Notes: generated from the letters alone by a model not told the origin. Counted from the first letter of the stretch, positions 1-8,755 are shown. The stretch is 64,000 bases of DNA from Acidovorax sp. NB1 (GCF_005405905.1 NZ_BJHU01000029.1:83915-147914); one strand, 5' to 3'. Program-made: numbers and translations.

Positions 1-998
1 ACGATGCAGTGCGCCAAACCCGCTGCCGCGCGCGCGATCCAGCCCCGGCTGTGCTCCAGCCACGGGGCCTGCAGCACGCGCTTGTCGTAGGCGGCCATGG
101 GGTCGAGGCCGTGCTCGCGAAAGCGCTGCTCCAGCTCCCACAGCGAGGCCTGGCTGATGAGCTGCGCGGGCGCCTGGCCCGGCTGGGCGGGTGACAGCGG
201 CAGCGAGGCCACGGCGCCTGCGTTTCCGTGCAGGCCCCGGTGCAGGTGCGAGTTGATGACCAGCCCGCCGCCGACAAAGGTGTCCATGAACAGGTACAAA
301 AAGCTAGGGATGTCACGCCCGCGCCCCTGCAGCAGCTCGGCCACGCAGGCGGCCGACGTGTCTTTGGCAAAGCTCACGGGCAGTTCGGTCATCTGCTGCA
401 CCTGCTCGGCCAGGTCGATGTTGTTCCAGGCTTCGGACTGCGCCTCGGTCAGCCCCAGCATGCGGTGCCAGCCGCCCAACTGGAACGGCGCTGCCACGCC
501 CACCCCCACCACCCGCGAGCGCAGCGGGCCCAGGCCGTCGAGCAACTGGTTGAGGTGCGTGCGGATAGCGGGTAGCAGCACGTCGATGTCGGGGAAGGCG
601 TAGTCGAGCACGATGCGCTCGCGCACATGGCCGGTGAAGTCCACCAGAAGCCAGTCGGCGCTGCGGCGACCGATCTTGATGCCGATGGCAAACGCGCCGT
701 CGGGGTTCAGGCCAATCGGCACCGAGGGCTGGCCCACGCGGCCGCGCACGGGGGCTTCGCGGCGCAGCAGCTGATCTTCGTCGAGCCGCGCGGTGATCAG
801 GCCGATGGTCTGCGCCGTGAGGCCGGTGACGCGCGCCATCTCGGCCTTGGCCAGGCTGCCGTGGGTGCGCAGCGCCTGCAGCACCACGCGCTCATTGAAC
901 TGGCGCAGCCCTACGTGATTGGAGCCGCGCTGGCGCAGCAGCGCGGGGCTGGCGGCGGCGTTGTCAAGGGCGGGTGGAGATGCGTCGGTGTCCAGCAT
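1..998 (-). CDS. ROK-family transcriptional regulator (3' end outside window)
   Basis: Repressor-type ROK protein, translated by hand from an ATG at 998; 332 codons are present and the frame is still open at the left edge. The N-terminal part (about residues 30-95) is a winged helix-turn-helix with the typical ROK run of Ser/Leu-rich helices, followed by the sugar-kinase-like ROK domain (GVGVAAPF, then GGGLVINSHLHRGLHGNAG). The Cys-rich zinc motif seen in many ROK proteins (CxCGxxGC) is not found after that segment, so this is a divergent, zinc-less type. It is the last visible gene of the sugar ABC operon, 13 bp after the mutarotase gene, so it probably senses the imported sugar or its phosphate and represses the operon from the palindrome at 4541-4557. 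Family is confident; ligand is inference. Confidence 0.85.
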   Translation of the reverse strand, partial: MLDTDASPPALDNAAASPALLRQRGSNHVGLRQFNERVVLQALRTHGSLAKAEMARVTGLTAQTIGLITARLDEDQLLRREAPVRGRVGQPSVPIGLNPDGAFAIGIKIGRRSADWLLVDFTGHVRERIVLDYAFPDIDVLLPAIRTHLNQLLDGLGPLRSRVVGVGVAAPFQLGGWHRMLGLTEAQSEAWNNIDLAEQVQQMTELPVSFAKDTSAACVAELLQGRGRDIPSFLYLFMDTFVGGGLVINSHLHRGLHGNAGAVASLPLSPAQPGQAPAQLISQASLWELEQRFREHGLDPMAAYDKRVLQAPWLEHSRGWIARAAAGLAHCI

Positions 999-1011
999 GG
1001 TGATGAAACGG

Positions 1012-1464
1012 TCAGGCGGTCAGAGTTTCGCCGATGACGCCCTTGCGCAGCAGGAAGTTGCCCCAGGGCTGCAGCTCGCCCGTCACCACAATGGCATAGG
1101 CCTTTTTGACGCGTTCATAGAACGCAAAACGCTCCACGCCCTCGGCCTGCGCGCTGGCCACGCCCTCGCGCGCCAGCACCTGCAGGGTTTCGCGCTGGAG
1201 CGCCGAGCGGTAGGGCGCCTCGGTGCCGCCCACCTGCATGTAGGCCACGGGGTGTGCCACGTCCTGCGCAAGGGGCAGCACGCTGGCCACAGCCTCGATT
1301 GCACGCGCCATGCCGATGCCGGGCAGGCGCAGCACCGGTTTGCCCACGCCCAGACTCATGGCGGTGAAGTTGGCGTCGGCCAGCACGATGGCGTCGTCAT
1401 GGCCCATTTCGGCCAGCACCTTGAGCAGGTCGGGGGTCAGCAGCGGATCAATGTTCTTCAGCAT
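1012..1464 (-). CDS. RbsD/FucU-family sugar mutarotase
   Basis: A 150-residue protein matching RbsD/FucU in length and sequence. The conserved N-terminal block LLKVLAEMGHDDAIVLADAN carries the family's His (H17) and Asp residues, and the C-terminal part has the RVKKAYAIVVTGE block. RbsD/FucU proteins catalyse anomer interconversion of pyranose/furanose sugars such as ribose or fucose, so that the kinase receives the right form. It sits 9 bp downstream of the ABC ATPase gene in the same operon, consistent with work on the imported sugar. The exact sugar cannot be read from sequence; the architecture of the operon favours fructose, ribose or a related sugar. Confidence 0.85.
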   Translation of the reverse strand: MLKNIDPLLTPDLLKVLAEMGHDDAIVLADANFTAMSLGVGKPVLRLPGIGMARAIEAVASVLPLAQDVAHPVAYMQVGGTEAPYRSALQRETLQVLAREGVASAQAEGVERFAFYERVKKAYAIVVTGELQPWGNFLLRKGVIGETLTA

Positions 1465-1473
1465 GGGGGCGTT

Positions 1474-2292
1474 TCAGGCGAGGCATTCGGCGGGCAAATC
1501 GGACGCAGCCATGGCCCCCGTCATCACGGCCACGGTGTCGCTCATGCTGATCTTTTTCGGGTTGACCACCGCCGCACGCTTGCCCAGGCGGGCGATGTGG
1601 ATGCGGTCGGCGATCTCGAACACATGGGGCATGTTGTGGCTGATGAGGATCACGGGCAGGCCCTTGTCGCGCACGCGGCGGATCAGCTCCAGCACCATGT
1701 TGCCCTCCTTCACGCCCAGGGCCGCGGTGGGCTCGTCCATGATGACGACATGGCGCGCAAACGCTGCGGCGCGCGCCACGGCCACGCACTGGCGCTGGCC
1801 GCCCGACAGGGTTTCCACCGCCTGCGTCATGGAGCGGATGCCCACCTTCAGCTCGGCCATGCGGGCCACGCTTTCTTCGAGCATCTTCTTCTTGTCGAGC
1901 ATGCGCAGCGCGCTGCCCAGTAGACCAGGGCGGCGCAATTCGCGGCCCAGGAACAGGTTTTCGGCAATCGTCATGGCTGGGGCCACGGCCAGGTCCTGGT
2001 ACACGGTTTCGATGCCCGCGCGGCGCGCGTCGATGGGGCTCTTGAACTGGATGCGCTGGCCGTCGAGCAGTATCTCGCCTTCGTCGGGCACCGTGGCGCC
2101 CGACAGCGCCTTGATCAGGCTGGACTTGCCCGCGCCGTTGTCGCCGATCACGGCCAGGATTTCGCCAGCGCGCAGTTCAAAGTCGGCGCCATCCAGCGCA
2201 GTGACCTGCCCGTAGCGCTTGACCAGGCCCTTGGCCTGCATGACCAGCGGGGCGTTCGCTGCCTGGGTCGTTGTGTGGGTGGAGTTGCTCAT
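1474..2292 (-). CDS. sugar ABC transporter ATP-binding protein (FrcA-like)
   Basis: 272-residue single-domain ATPase that energises sugar import. Visible motifs are Walker A GDNGAGKSSL, signature LSGGQRQ, Walker B VVIMDEPTAAL and the switch His in LISHNMPH. Most ribose-type importers use a double-domain RbsA of about 500 residues; a single domain of this length is the FrcA layout of rhizobial fructose importers. The start is the ATG at 2292 (MSNSTHTT); a longer in-frame extension upstream overlaps the permease gene in another frame and is not credible. It lies 2 bp after the permease stop, so the two are probably translationally coupled. The fructose assignment rests on family resemblance plus the nearby PfkB kinase. 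Confidence 0.9.
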   Translation of the reverse strand: MSNSTHTTTQAANAPLVMQAKGLVKRYGQVTALDGADFELRAGEILAVIGDNGAGKSSLIKALSGATVPDEGEILLDGQRIQFKSPIDARRAGIETVYQDLAVAPAMTIAENLFLGRELRRPGLLGSALRMLDKKKMLEESVARMAELKVGIRSMTQAVETLSGGQRQCVAVARAAAFARHVVIMDEPTAALGVKEGNMVLELIRRVRDKGLPVILISHNMPHVFEIADRIHIARLGKRAAVVNPKKISMSDTVAVMTGAMAASDLPAECLA

Positions 2293-2294
2293 GA

Positions 2295-3254
2295 TCAACG
2301 CACTCCTTTGCGCGAGAGTTGGTCGGTGGCCACGGCCAGGATCACGAGGATGCCGGTGACCAGAATTTGGTACACCGACGACACCCCCATCAGCGTGAGC
2401 CCGTTGCGGAACACGCCCACAATGAGCGCCCCCACCAGCGTGCCCAGGATGACGCCGCGCCCGCCAAACAGGCTGGTGCCGCCCAGCACCACGGCGCTGA
2501 TGGCATCGAGGTTTTCGGTCTGGCCCGCATTGGGGTCGCCCGCGCCGGTGCGTGCCACCGACAGCACCGACGCGATGCCGTAGAAAAGGCCCGCCAAAAC
2601 GTATACACCCAGCAGCACCTTGTCGGTGGCGATGCCAGTGAGGCGCGTGGCCTCGGGGCTGTTGCCCACGGCGTACACATGGCGGCCCGGCGCGGTCTCG
2701 CGCAGCGCAAACCAGGTGACGAGGTACAGCACCAGCATCAGCACCGCGCCCCACACGATGGCGGTCTGCCCCAGCTGGAAGGTGTTGCCCAGTGCGGTCA
2801 TGCCCGCAGGGATGTCGGTGATGGTCTGCGCGCCCGAATACAGCTGCGTGGCGGCGAACGCGATGTTGAGCGTGCCCAGGGTCACGATGAAGGGAGGCAG
2901 CTTGATCTTGGTGACCAAGAGGCCGTTGACCAAGCCGAACAGCATGGTCACGGCCATACCGCATGCAATTGCCACGGGGGCCGAGAGGCCGTAGTCAGCA
3001 GCCATCTTGGTCATCACGATGCCGCCCAGCGCCATCACCATGCCACACGACAGATCAATGCCGGCCGTGAGGATGACCAGCGTCTGACCGATGGCGATGA
3101 CTGCCACCACCATGACCTGCTGCAGGATGAGCGCGAAGTTCTGCGCCGACAGAAAACGCTCGCTCTGCGTGGCAAAAAAGGCGCACGCCAGGATCAGCGC
3201 GATGAACGGCCCCAGCGTGGCCAGGGGCGGTAGTTTGGAAGCGGTCGAGGACAT
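2295..3254 (-). CDS. sugar ABC transporter permease (FrcC/RbsC-like)
   Basis: 319-residue BPD_transp_2 family inner-membrane permease with about ten hydrophobic segments. The run containing GIDLSCGMVMALGG and later LGGTSLFGGRG is characteristic of ribose/xylose/fructose-type permeases. The ATG at 3254 (MSSTASK) is preferred over an upstream in-frame ATG because GGAG lies seven bases upstream (CACGGAGCCGCC). It follows the binding-protein gene after a 156-bp gap containing a stable stem-loop (3348-3379) and precedes the ATPase by 2 bp. Confidence 0.92.
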   Translation of the reverse strand: MSSTASKLPPLATLGPFIALILACAFFATQSERFLSAQNFALILQQVMVVAVIAIGQTLVILTAGIDLSCGMVMALGGIVMTKMAADYGLSAPVAIACGMAVTMLFGLVNGLLVTKIKLPPFIVTLGTLNIAFAATQLYSGAQTITDIPAGMTALGNTFQLGQTAIVWGAVLMLVLYLVTWFALRETAPGRHVYAVGNSPEATRLTGIATDKVLLGVYVLAGLFYGIASVLSVARTGAGDPNAGQTENLDAISAVVLGGTSLFGGRGVILGTLVGALIVGVFRNGLTLMGVSSVYQILVTGILVILAVATDQLSRKGVR

Positions 3255-3347
3255 GGCGGCTCCGTGCGGGTGGATGAGGAGACTCTCAGAGAGAAGACGT
3301 TTTTTCAGAGCTGCTCGCAAAACTCAGCGAAGCGGTTCTGGCTCGGC

Positions 3348-3379
3348 GCTGCGTCGCAAGCAGTACGACACGACGCAGC
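3348..3379 (-). promoter_or_regulatory. intercistronic stem-loop between binding-protein and permease genes
   Basis: On the transcribed strand GCTGCGTCG pairs perfectly with CGACGCAGC around a 14-base loop. There is no following T run, so it is not a typical terminator. Such hairpins after periplasmic binding-protein genes commonly stabilise the upstream mRNA and reduce read-through, giving more binding protein than permease. The structure is seen directly; the function is inferred from position. Confidence 0.55.
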
Positions 3380-3410
3380 AACGACGCCAGAAGAGTTTTT
3401 CGAACGGCTC

Positions 3411-4424
3411 TTACTTGGCGCCCCAGCACAGGTCGGTGCCGGTCTTCACATCCTTGCTGTCCACGCCCGCCATGGGCTTGGCAGCGATCAGCGTCACGCC
3501 GGTGTCGGTGTAGCCGCTGACCTTCTTGCCGGTCTTGGCGTATTCCACGCCTGCCGCCACGCCCATGGCGGCCATGCGCAGCGGGTACTGCTGGCTGGTG
3601 GCGGCGATCACGCCCTTGCCCACATCGGCAATGCCTGCGCAGCCACCGTCCACCGAGACGATGAGCACGTTCTTCTCCTTGCCTGCGGCCTTGAGCGCGT
3701 TGTAGGCACCGGCGGCGGCGGGCTCGTTGATGGTGTAGACGATGTTGATGTCGGGGTTCTTCTGCAGGCAGTTTTCCATGCCGGTCTGGCCCTTGGCGCG
3801 GTCGCCAAAGCTGTCGGCCATGCAGACCACTTCGGCGGGGCGCGACAGCTCGTTGCTCTTGGCATCGTGGGCCTGCAGGCCAAAGCCCTTCAAGAATCCG
3901 TTGTGCCGCTGCGCGCCCACCGGGTGGCCGGGGAAAAGATCCAGCGTGGCGATGACGGGCTTCTTGCCCGCAGCGGCGGCCTTGGCGTACTGGCCGATCA
4001 GCTCACCCGCCTTGTAGTTGTCGGTGGCAAACAGCGCGTCCGTCGCATCCATGGGCTCGGTGGGGCTGTCGAGTGCAATCACCATCACGCCGCGTGCCTG
4101 CGCCTTCTTGATGGCGGGCACGATCGCCTTGGCATCGCTGGGGGTGATGAGGATGGTCTTGGCGCCTGCGGCGATCAGGTTCTCCATGGCCGTGACCTGG
4201 CCCGCGTTGTCGCCGTCGGTCTTGCCTGCCGCCGACACCAGCTTGGCGCCCAGCTTCTTGGCCTCGGCCGTGGCGCCCTCTTTCATTTTCACGAAGAAGG
4301 GGTTGGTCTCGGTCTTGGTGATGAGGCCGATGACGGGCTCGGACGTTTGTGCCTGGGCCAGGCCACAGGCCAGGGCGCCGGTAAGGGCAAGGGCAGAAAG
4401 CGCGAAAGCGGGGTTGCGTTGCAT
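3411..4424 (-). CDS. sugar ABC transporter periplasmic binding protein (FrcB-like)
   Basis: 337-residue periplasmic-binding-protein-like I sugar receptor. It has a Sec signal peptide (MQRNPAFALSALALTGALACGLAQAQ region, cleaved near residue 25), then the family opening VIGLITKTETNPFF and the hinge/ligand segments AKTILITPSDAKA, VMVIALDSPT, YTINEPAAAG and IVSVDGGC. The start is ATG 4424, with GGAG eight bases upstream; an in-frame extension to 4535 runs across the promoter and is rejected. It is the first gene of the minus-strand operon. TKTETNPFF and YTINEPAAAG resemble the fructose receptor FrcB of Sinorhizobium more than RbsB, which together with the adjacent PfkB kinase makes fructose the leading substrate guess. 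Confidence 0.9.
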   Translation of the reverse strand: MQRNPAFALSALALTGALACGLAQAQTSEPVIGLITKTETNPFFVKMKEGATAEAKKLGAKLVSAAGKTDGDNAGQVTAMENLIAAGAKTILITPSDAKAIVPAIKKAQARGVMVIALDSPTEPMDATDALFATDNYKAGELIGQYAKAAAAGKKPVIATLDLFPGHPVGAQRHNGFLKGFGLQAHDAKSNELSRPAEVVCMADSFGDRAKGQTGMENCLQKNPDINIVYTINEPAAAGAYNALKAAGKEKNVLIVSVDGGCAGIADVGKGVIAATSQQYPLRMAAMGVAAGVEYAKTGKKVSGYTDTGVTLIAAKPMAGVDSKDVKTGTDLCWGAK

Positions 4425-4518
4425 GGCGTTGTCTCCGGGTGTTGGGATGGCAGATTCCTGTCGGCCCCGTGCTGCGCGGCTGGCAGGTGAACCACTCTTG
4501 TCGGGTGGATGGGATCGA

Positions 4519-4557
4519 ACTATAGTGGCCGACAAGTTAATAAATCAAGTGGATTTA
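4519..4557 (-). promoter_or_regulatory. sigma70-like promoter with overlapping palindromic operator
   Basis: Reading the minus strand, TTGATT (plus-strand 4543-4548) and TATAGT (4519-4524) are separated by 18 bases, a good sigma70 promoter for the transporter operon. The -35 box overlaps a perfect inverted repeat TAAATC-N5-GATTTA at 4541-4557, which ends three bases before the ATG of the divergent kinase. One repressor bound here would block both directions. The ROK protein at 1-998 is the obvious candidate. The bases are seen; the regulator assignment is inference. Confidence 0.5.
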
Positions 4558-4560
4558 CTT

Positions 4561-5634
4561 ATGGTTTTCCCTATCCAGCCCGCCGGTTCTGCCCCCGCCT
4601 CCAGCGCACCCACCGCCCCGCCGCTGCGCGTGGCCACGGCGGGTGAGGCCTTGTTCGACCTGATCGAAGAGCCGGACGGCCGCCTGAAACCCTGTGCGGG
4701 CGGCGCGGTCTACAACCTCACCCGCGCGCTGGGCCTGCAGGGCGTGGGCACGCAGTACCTCAACCCGCTATCAGGCGACATGCTGGGGCGGCAATTGGCG
4801 CGCGGGCTGCACGATGCGGGCGTGGTCCTGGCAGCGCCTACGCCGGTGCGCGCGCCCAGTGCGCTGGCGCTGGCCGCGTTGGACGGCGAGGGCAAGGCCA
4901 GCTACAGCTTCTACCGCGAGGGGGTGGCCGACCGCCAGGTGACGGCCGCAGCGCTGACGGCCGCCTGCGCTGCGCTGCCTGAGCTGCAGGTAGTGGCCAC
5001 CGGCTGCCTGGCGCTGGTGGCGCAGGACGCCGCCATCTACCAGCCCTGGCTGGCAGCACAGCGCGCAGCGGGCCGCATGGTGGTGGTGGACGCCAACCTG
5101 CGCCTGTCGGCCGTGGACGATGCCGATGCGGACGCCTACCGCGCCAATGTGATGGCCGCCCTGCAGCACGCCCACCTCATCAAGGTGAGTGACGACGACC
5201 TGGAAGCGCTGGCCGTTCCGGGAACCACTGCGCTGGAGCGCGCCCACTATTTGCAGCAGCAAACACAGGCGCAATGGCTTGCCCTGACCCTGGGGCCAGA
5301 AGGCGCCTGGCTGCTGCAGCGTAATGGGCAGGCCGTGCATGCGCGCGAAGAGGTGCCGATCACGGTGGTGGACACGGTGGGGGCGGGCGACTGTTTTCTG
5401 GCGGGGTTGATCACCGCCTTGCTGGCCGGGCCCGAGCGGGGGGAGGAAGCGCTGGCCCTGCGCGCGGGGGGCATCACGGCGCCCACCACGGAAGCCCGGC
5501 TGCGCACCGTGCTGCACCACGCGCTGGCGAGTGCCAGCCATTGCGTAGAGCGGGCGGGCTGCACGCCACCGCGCTACGAAGAAGTGCGAGAAAGGCTGGC
5601 GCTGCGGTGCTCAACGACCGCAGCGGGCCGGTAG
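4561..5634 (+). CDS. PfkB-family carbohydrate kinase (probable fructokinase)
   Basis: 357-residue ribokinase/PfkB-family sugar kinase. The opening VATAGEALFDLIEE, the glycine-rich GGAVYNLTRALG, the sugar-contact NPLSGDMLG, VVVDANLR, and the C-terminal signature DTVGAGDCFLAGL (catalytic Asp in GAGD) are all visible. The C-terminal 60 residues include an extra HCVERAGCTPPRYEEV tail typical of fructokinases of this group. The start at 4561 is the only ATG upstream of the domain; the ribosome site is weak (GGA eight bases upstream) and lies within the palindromic operator. It is divergent from the transporter operon and probably phosphorylates the imported sugar. It is convergent with, and only 3 bp from, the next gene. 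Confidence 0.88.
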   Translation: MVFPIQPAGSAPASSAPTAPPLRVATAGEALFDLIEEPDGRLKPCAGGAVYNLTRALGLQGVGTQYLNPLSGDMLGRQLARGLHDAGVVLAAPTPVRAPSALALAALDGEGKASYSFYREGVADRQVTAAALTAACAALPELQVVATGCLALVAQDAAIYQPWLAAQRAAGRMVVVDANLRLSAVDDADADAYRANVMAALQHAHLIKVSDDDLEALAVPGTTALERAHYLQQQTQAQWLALTLGPEGAWLLQRNGQAVHAREEVPITVVDTVGAGDCFLAGLITALLAGPERGEEALALRAGGITAPTTEARLRTVLHHALASASHCVERAGCTPPRYEEVRERLALRCSTTAAGR

Positions 5635-5637
5635 CCC

Positions 5638-7149
5638 TTACTCAGCGGATTTGGCCGCCGGTTTGCGGGCCCGGCTGCGGGGACGGGCAGCAGGGGCCTT
5701 GGCGGGCGTGGCGCCTTCTGCCTCCGCAGCAGAGGCCTCGGGCGCGGCGGCGGGAGGTTCGGCATGGACCGCTTCACCCACATCCTCCCCAGCACGCGCA
5801 CCGCGTGCACGGGGCGTGGCGGCCTTGCGGGTGCTGGCGCCCGACTTTGCGCTGTCTCCACTACGTGCACGACTGCGGCGAGGGGCTGCGGCTTCAGAGA
5901 GGTCGGCCTCGGTGGATGCGCTGACCTCCGGGGTGTCCGCGCCCTCTTCCGCTTCGGGGCGCAGCGCTTGCGGCGCGCTGGTGTCGATCACCGGCTCTGG
6001 CAGCACCGCTTCAGGAGCAACGGGCTGGCTGAAATAGCGGCTGGCCGGGCGCTCAGCGGGGGCCTCGACCTGCTCGGCCTCAAAGTGTTCATTGCGCTGC
6101 GTGGGGCGCGTTTCTGCACGATCTGCGCGGTCCGCCCCGTCACCACGGCGCCCTCGGCTGCGGCCCTGTGCGCCCTGCCCTTCGCTGTTGTCAGAACGCA
6201 GATCGGGTGCCGTCGCTACCGCATGGAAATCGTGCCGCGTCGCCCCGCCCTGGCCGGTGCGCTCATTGGTGCGCTCACCGGTGCCTTCAGTCCGTGCGGG
6301 CGCGACTGGGGCGCTCGGCCCACCATGGCTGCGGTACACGTACGCGCCCGATTTTTCATCGCGCCCAAACTCCAGCAGCCCACGCGCCTGCGCTTCTTCG
6401 AGCAGGTTGCCAAAGGTGCGGAAGCCATAACGTCCTTCACTGAAATCGGGCTTGCGGCGCTTGATGGCCTCCTTGAGCACCGAGGCCCAGATCTTGCCCG
6501 TGTCGCCCCGCTCCAGCAGCAGGGCCTCGAAGGTTTCGGCCGCCAGCTCCACGCCCTGGGTACGGCGTGCGTCCTGGCTTTCCTTGCGGCTGCGTTCTTC
6601 TTCGGGGCTGCGACGGGGTGCGGGTGGCGGGTTGCTACCAGGGCTTTGGCGGCGGGCCTGCGCGCGCTGGTTTTCGCGCACCAGGTCGTCATAGAAGATG
6701 AACTCGTCGCAGTTGGCAATCAGCAAGTCGGACGTGGACTGCTTCACGCCCACGCCGATGACCTGCTTGTTGTTCTCGCGCAGCTTGGACACGAGCGGCG
6801 AGAAGTCCGAGTCGCCGCTGATGATGACGAAGGTGTTGACGTGCGACTTGGTGTAGCAAAGGTCCAGCGCGTCCACCACCAGGCGGATGTCGGCCGAATT
6901 TTTGCCCGACTGGCGCACGTGTGGGATTTCGATCAGCTCGAAATTCGCCTCGTGCATGGTGGCCTTGAAGCCCTTGTAGCGCTCCCAGTCGCAATAGGCC
7001 TTCTTGACCACGATGGAGCCCTTGAGCAGCAGGCGCTCCAGGATGGGCTTGATGTCGAACTTTTCGTACTGCGCATCGCGCACGCCCAGGGCGACGTTTT
7101 CAAAGTCGCAGAACAGGGCCATGCTGATGCTGTCGGAGGGGGATGCCAT
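5638..7149 (-). CDS. NYN (PIN-like) ribonuclease domain plus OST-HTH/LOTUS domain protein
   Basis: 503-residue three-part protein. Residues about 8-160 are a NYN/DUF88 (LabA-like) PIN-fold nuclease domain with acidic residues expected for metal binding: CDFENV (D15), SADIRLVVDAL and SGDSDFSPLV. Residues about 200-275 form an OST-HTH/LOTUS domain (GKIWASVLKEAIKRRKPDF, then the FGNLLEEAQARGLL helix), a module that binds RNA or helicases in animals. The remainder, about 230 residues, is low-complexity Ala/Pro/Glu/Arg-rich and presumably disordered, ending in a basic Arg/Lys/Ala tail. Bacterial NYN-LOTUS proteins exist widely but their RNA targets are largely unknown. Monocistronic, convergent with the kinase. 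Domains are confident; substrate is unknown. Confidence 0.85.
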   Translation of the reverse strand: MASPSDSISMALFCDFENVALGVRDAQYEKFDIKPILERLLLKGSIVVKKAYCDWERYKGFKATMHEANFELIEIPHVRQSGKNSADIRLVVDALDLCYTKSHVNTFVIISGDSDFSPLVSKLRENNKQVIGVGVKQSTSDLLIANCDEFIFYDDLVRENQRAQARRQSPGSNPPPAPRRSPEEERSRKESQDARRTQGVELAAETFEALLLERGDTGKIWASVLKEAIKRRKPDFSEGRYGFRTFGNLLEEAQARGLLEFGRDEKSGAYVYRSHGGPSAPVAPARTEGTGERTNERTGQGGATRHDFHAVATAPDLRSDNSEGQGAQGRSRGRRGDGADRADRAETRPTQRNEHFEAEQVEAPAERPASRYFSQPVAPEAVLPEPVIDTSAPQALRPEAEEGADTPEVSASTEADLSEAAAPRRSRARSGDSAKSGASTRKAATPRARGARAGEDVGEAVHAEPPAAAPEASAAEAEGATPAKAPAARPRSRARKPAAKSAE

Positions 7150-7221
7150 ATCGTGTGTGAGTTCCGTTCAATGCTGCGGATCATCACACGGAACGCATTG
7201 CCCCCTCCGAAGGGCGTGGCC

Positions 7222-8184
7222 TCAGGTGGGTTTGGCCAAGCCCAGTTTCTCGACCAACGCCTTCTCGCGGGTGAAGGTGTCCTGCGCAAACTTCTTGTAC
7301 GCCGACGTGCTCATGTACATGGGCACCATGTCGTAGCGGGCGAGGGCCGTCTTGTAGCTGTCCTGCTCCATGGCCTGCTTGAAGGCGTCGTGCAGGCGCT
7401 TGACCACCGCGTCGGGAGTGCCCTTGGGCGCGCCGATGCCAAAGGGCGAGTTCTGCACCAGGTTCAGGCCCAGTTCTTTGAGCGTCGGCGCATCGGGGAA
7501 CTTGGCCAGGCGCTCGGCGCCCCAGGTGTTGATCACGCGCAGCTTGCCGGCCTCGACCTGCGGCGCAAAGCCGGTGGAGTCGGCCGCCGCCATGATCTGC
7601 CCGCCCAGGATGGACTGCATGAGGTCGGCGCTGCCCTTGTAGGGCACGTGCAGCAGCTCCAGGCCCAGCTGCTGGGCGATGAGTTCCATCGTCAGGTGCG
7701 GGCTGGTCATGGTGCCGGTGGAGCCATAGCTCAGCTTGCCCGGGTTGGCCTTGGCCCAGGCCACAAAGTGTGTCCACGTCTTGAGTGGGGAGTCGGCAGG
7801 CACCACCAGGCCGAATGCATAGCCGGTGACGTTGAGCACGTAGCTGATGTCCTTGACCGGGTCCCAGTTGATCTTGGTGGTGTAAGGCAGGCGGAACACG
7901 CCCAGCGGAATCTGCGCCACCGTGTAGCCGTCGGCTGGAGAAGTTTGCAGCTGCTGTGCGGGCAATGTGCCGCCCGCGCCGGGCTTGTTCTCCACGATCA
8001 CGGGCTGGCCCAGGATCTTGCTGGCGTTGTCGGCCAGGGACCGCATGGTGATGTCGGTGGGGCCACCGGCCGGGAAGGCGATGACCAGCTTGATGGGCTT
8101 GTTCGGAAAGCTCTGGGCCTGTGCCAGGAATGCGGGGGCGGCGAGGCTGGCGGCTCCCCATTGGATGATCTGGCGACGTTGCAT
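7222..8184 (-). CDS. Bug/TctC-family tripartite tricarboxylate transporter receptor
   Basis: 320-residue periplasmic solute receptor. The signal peptide has a twin-arginine-like start (MQRRQIIQWGAASLAAPAFLAQA), followed by the Bug signature FPNKPIKLVIAFPAGGPTD, PVIVENKPGAGG and LLHVPYKGSADLM. Bug receptors normally serve TctAB-type permeases, but none is adjacent, which is common in Comamonadaceae and Bordetella where orphan receptors are numerous. The start at 8184 is chosen because the signal peptide begins there. The ligand (usually a carboxylate) cannot be told. Confidence 0.9.
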   Translation of the reverse strand: MQRRQIIQWGAASLAAPAFLAQAQSFPNKPIKLVIAFPAGGPTDITMRSLADNASKILGQPVIVENKPGAGGTLPAQQLQTSPADGYTVAQIPLGVFRLPYTTKINWDPVKDISYVLNVTGYAFGLVVPADSPLKTWTHFVAWAKANPGKLSYGSTGTMTSPHLTMELIAQQLGLELLHVPYKGSADLMQSILGGQIMAAADSTGFAPQVEAGKLRVINTWGAERLAKFPDAPTLKELGLNLVQNSPFGIGAPKGTPDAVVKRLHDAFKQAMEQDSYKTALARYDMVPMYMSTSAYKKFAQDTFTREKALVEKLGLAKPT

Positions 8185-8323
8185 GGCAGGCTCCTGAAAA
8201 AGCAAAACAAAGACTTCGCCATTGGACTGCAGCCCGTATCGCGAGGGCATGCGGAAACCCCCTAGCCGATGTCACCAAGGCGCCAGCGCGCAGCCCTTGC
8301 GCCAGTGCACCGACGGGGACGCA

Positions 8324-8755
8324 TCACGCCTTGTAGGTGGACAGCAGGATGCTGGTTTCGGTGTTGGCAATGCCGGGCGTGAGGCGGATGCGGCCCAGGG
8401 CCGCGTCAAACGCCTCCAGGCTCTCGGCACGCACCTCGGCCACGATGTCCCAGCGGCCGTTGGTGGTGTGCAGCGTGCCCACCGTGGGCTCGCCGCGCAG
8501 TGCGCGGATCACGGCGGGGGCTGCGTTGCCTTCCACCGCAATGCTCATCCAGGCGCGGATGCGCTGGGGCTCCGAATCGGGCCGCAGGCGCACGGTGTAG
8601 CCGGTGATGACGCCGCTCTCCTCCATCTTGTGCAGGCGGTTTTGCACCGTGCCGCGCGACACGCGCAGCTTTTGCGCGAGGGTGGCCACGGGCGTGCGGG
8701 CATCAGCGCGCAGGATGCTGAGGATTTCTCGGTCGGTGTCGTCAAGCTTGCTCAT
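8324..8755 (-). CDS. Lrp/AsnC-family transcriptional regulator
   Basis: 143 residues: N-terminal winged HTH (LDDTDREILSILRADARTP, then LRVSRGTVQNRLHKME) and C-terminal RAM/AsnC ligand domain (TLHTTNGRWDIVAEV). Full family length. Divergent from the CtlX-type hydrolase gene 138 bp away, so it probably controls that gene in response to an amino acid such as arginine, citrulline or ornithine; that is inference from position. The AT-rich intergenic stretch 8756-8893 would hold the operator. Confidence 0.9.
   Translation of the reverse strand: MSKLDDTDREILSILRADARTPVATLAQKLRVSRGTVQNRLHKMEESGVITGYTVRLRPDSEPQRIRAWMSIAVEGNAAPAVIRALRGEPTVGTLHTTNGRWDIVAEVRAESLEAFDAALGRIRLTPGIANTETSILLSTYKA

Noticed and set aside
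5764..8265. Plus-strand open frame of 833 codons opposite the NYN and Bug genes
   Set aside because: Crosses two recognisable genes on the other strand and has shadow-type composition.
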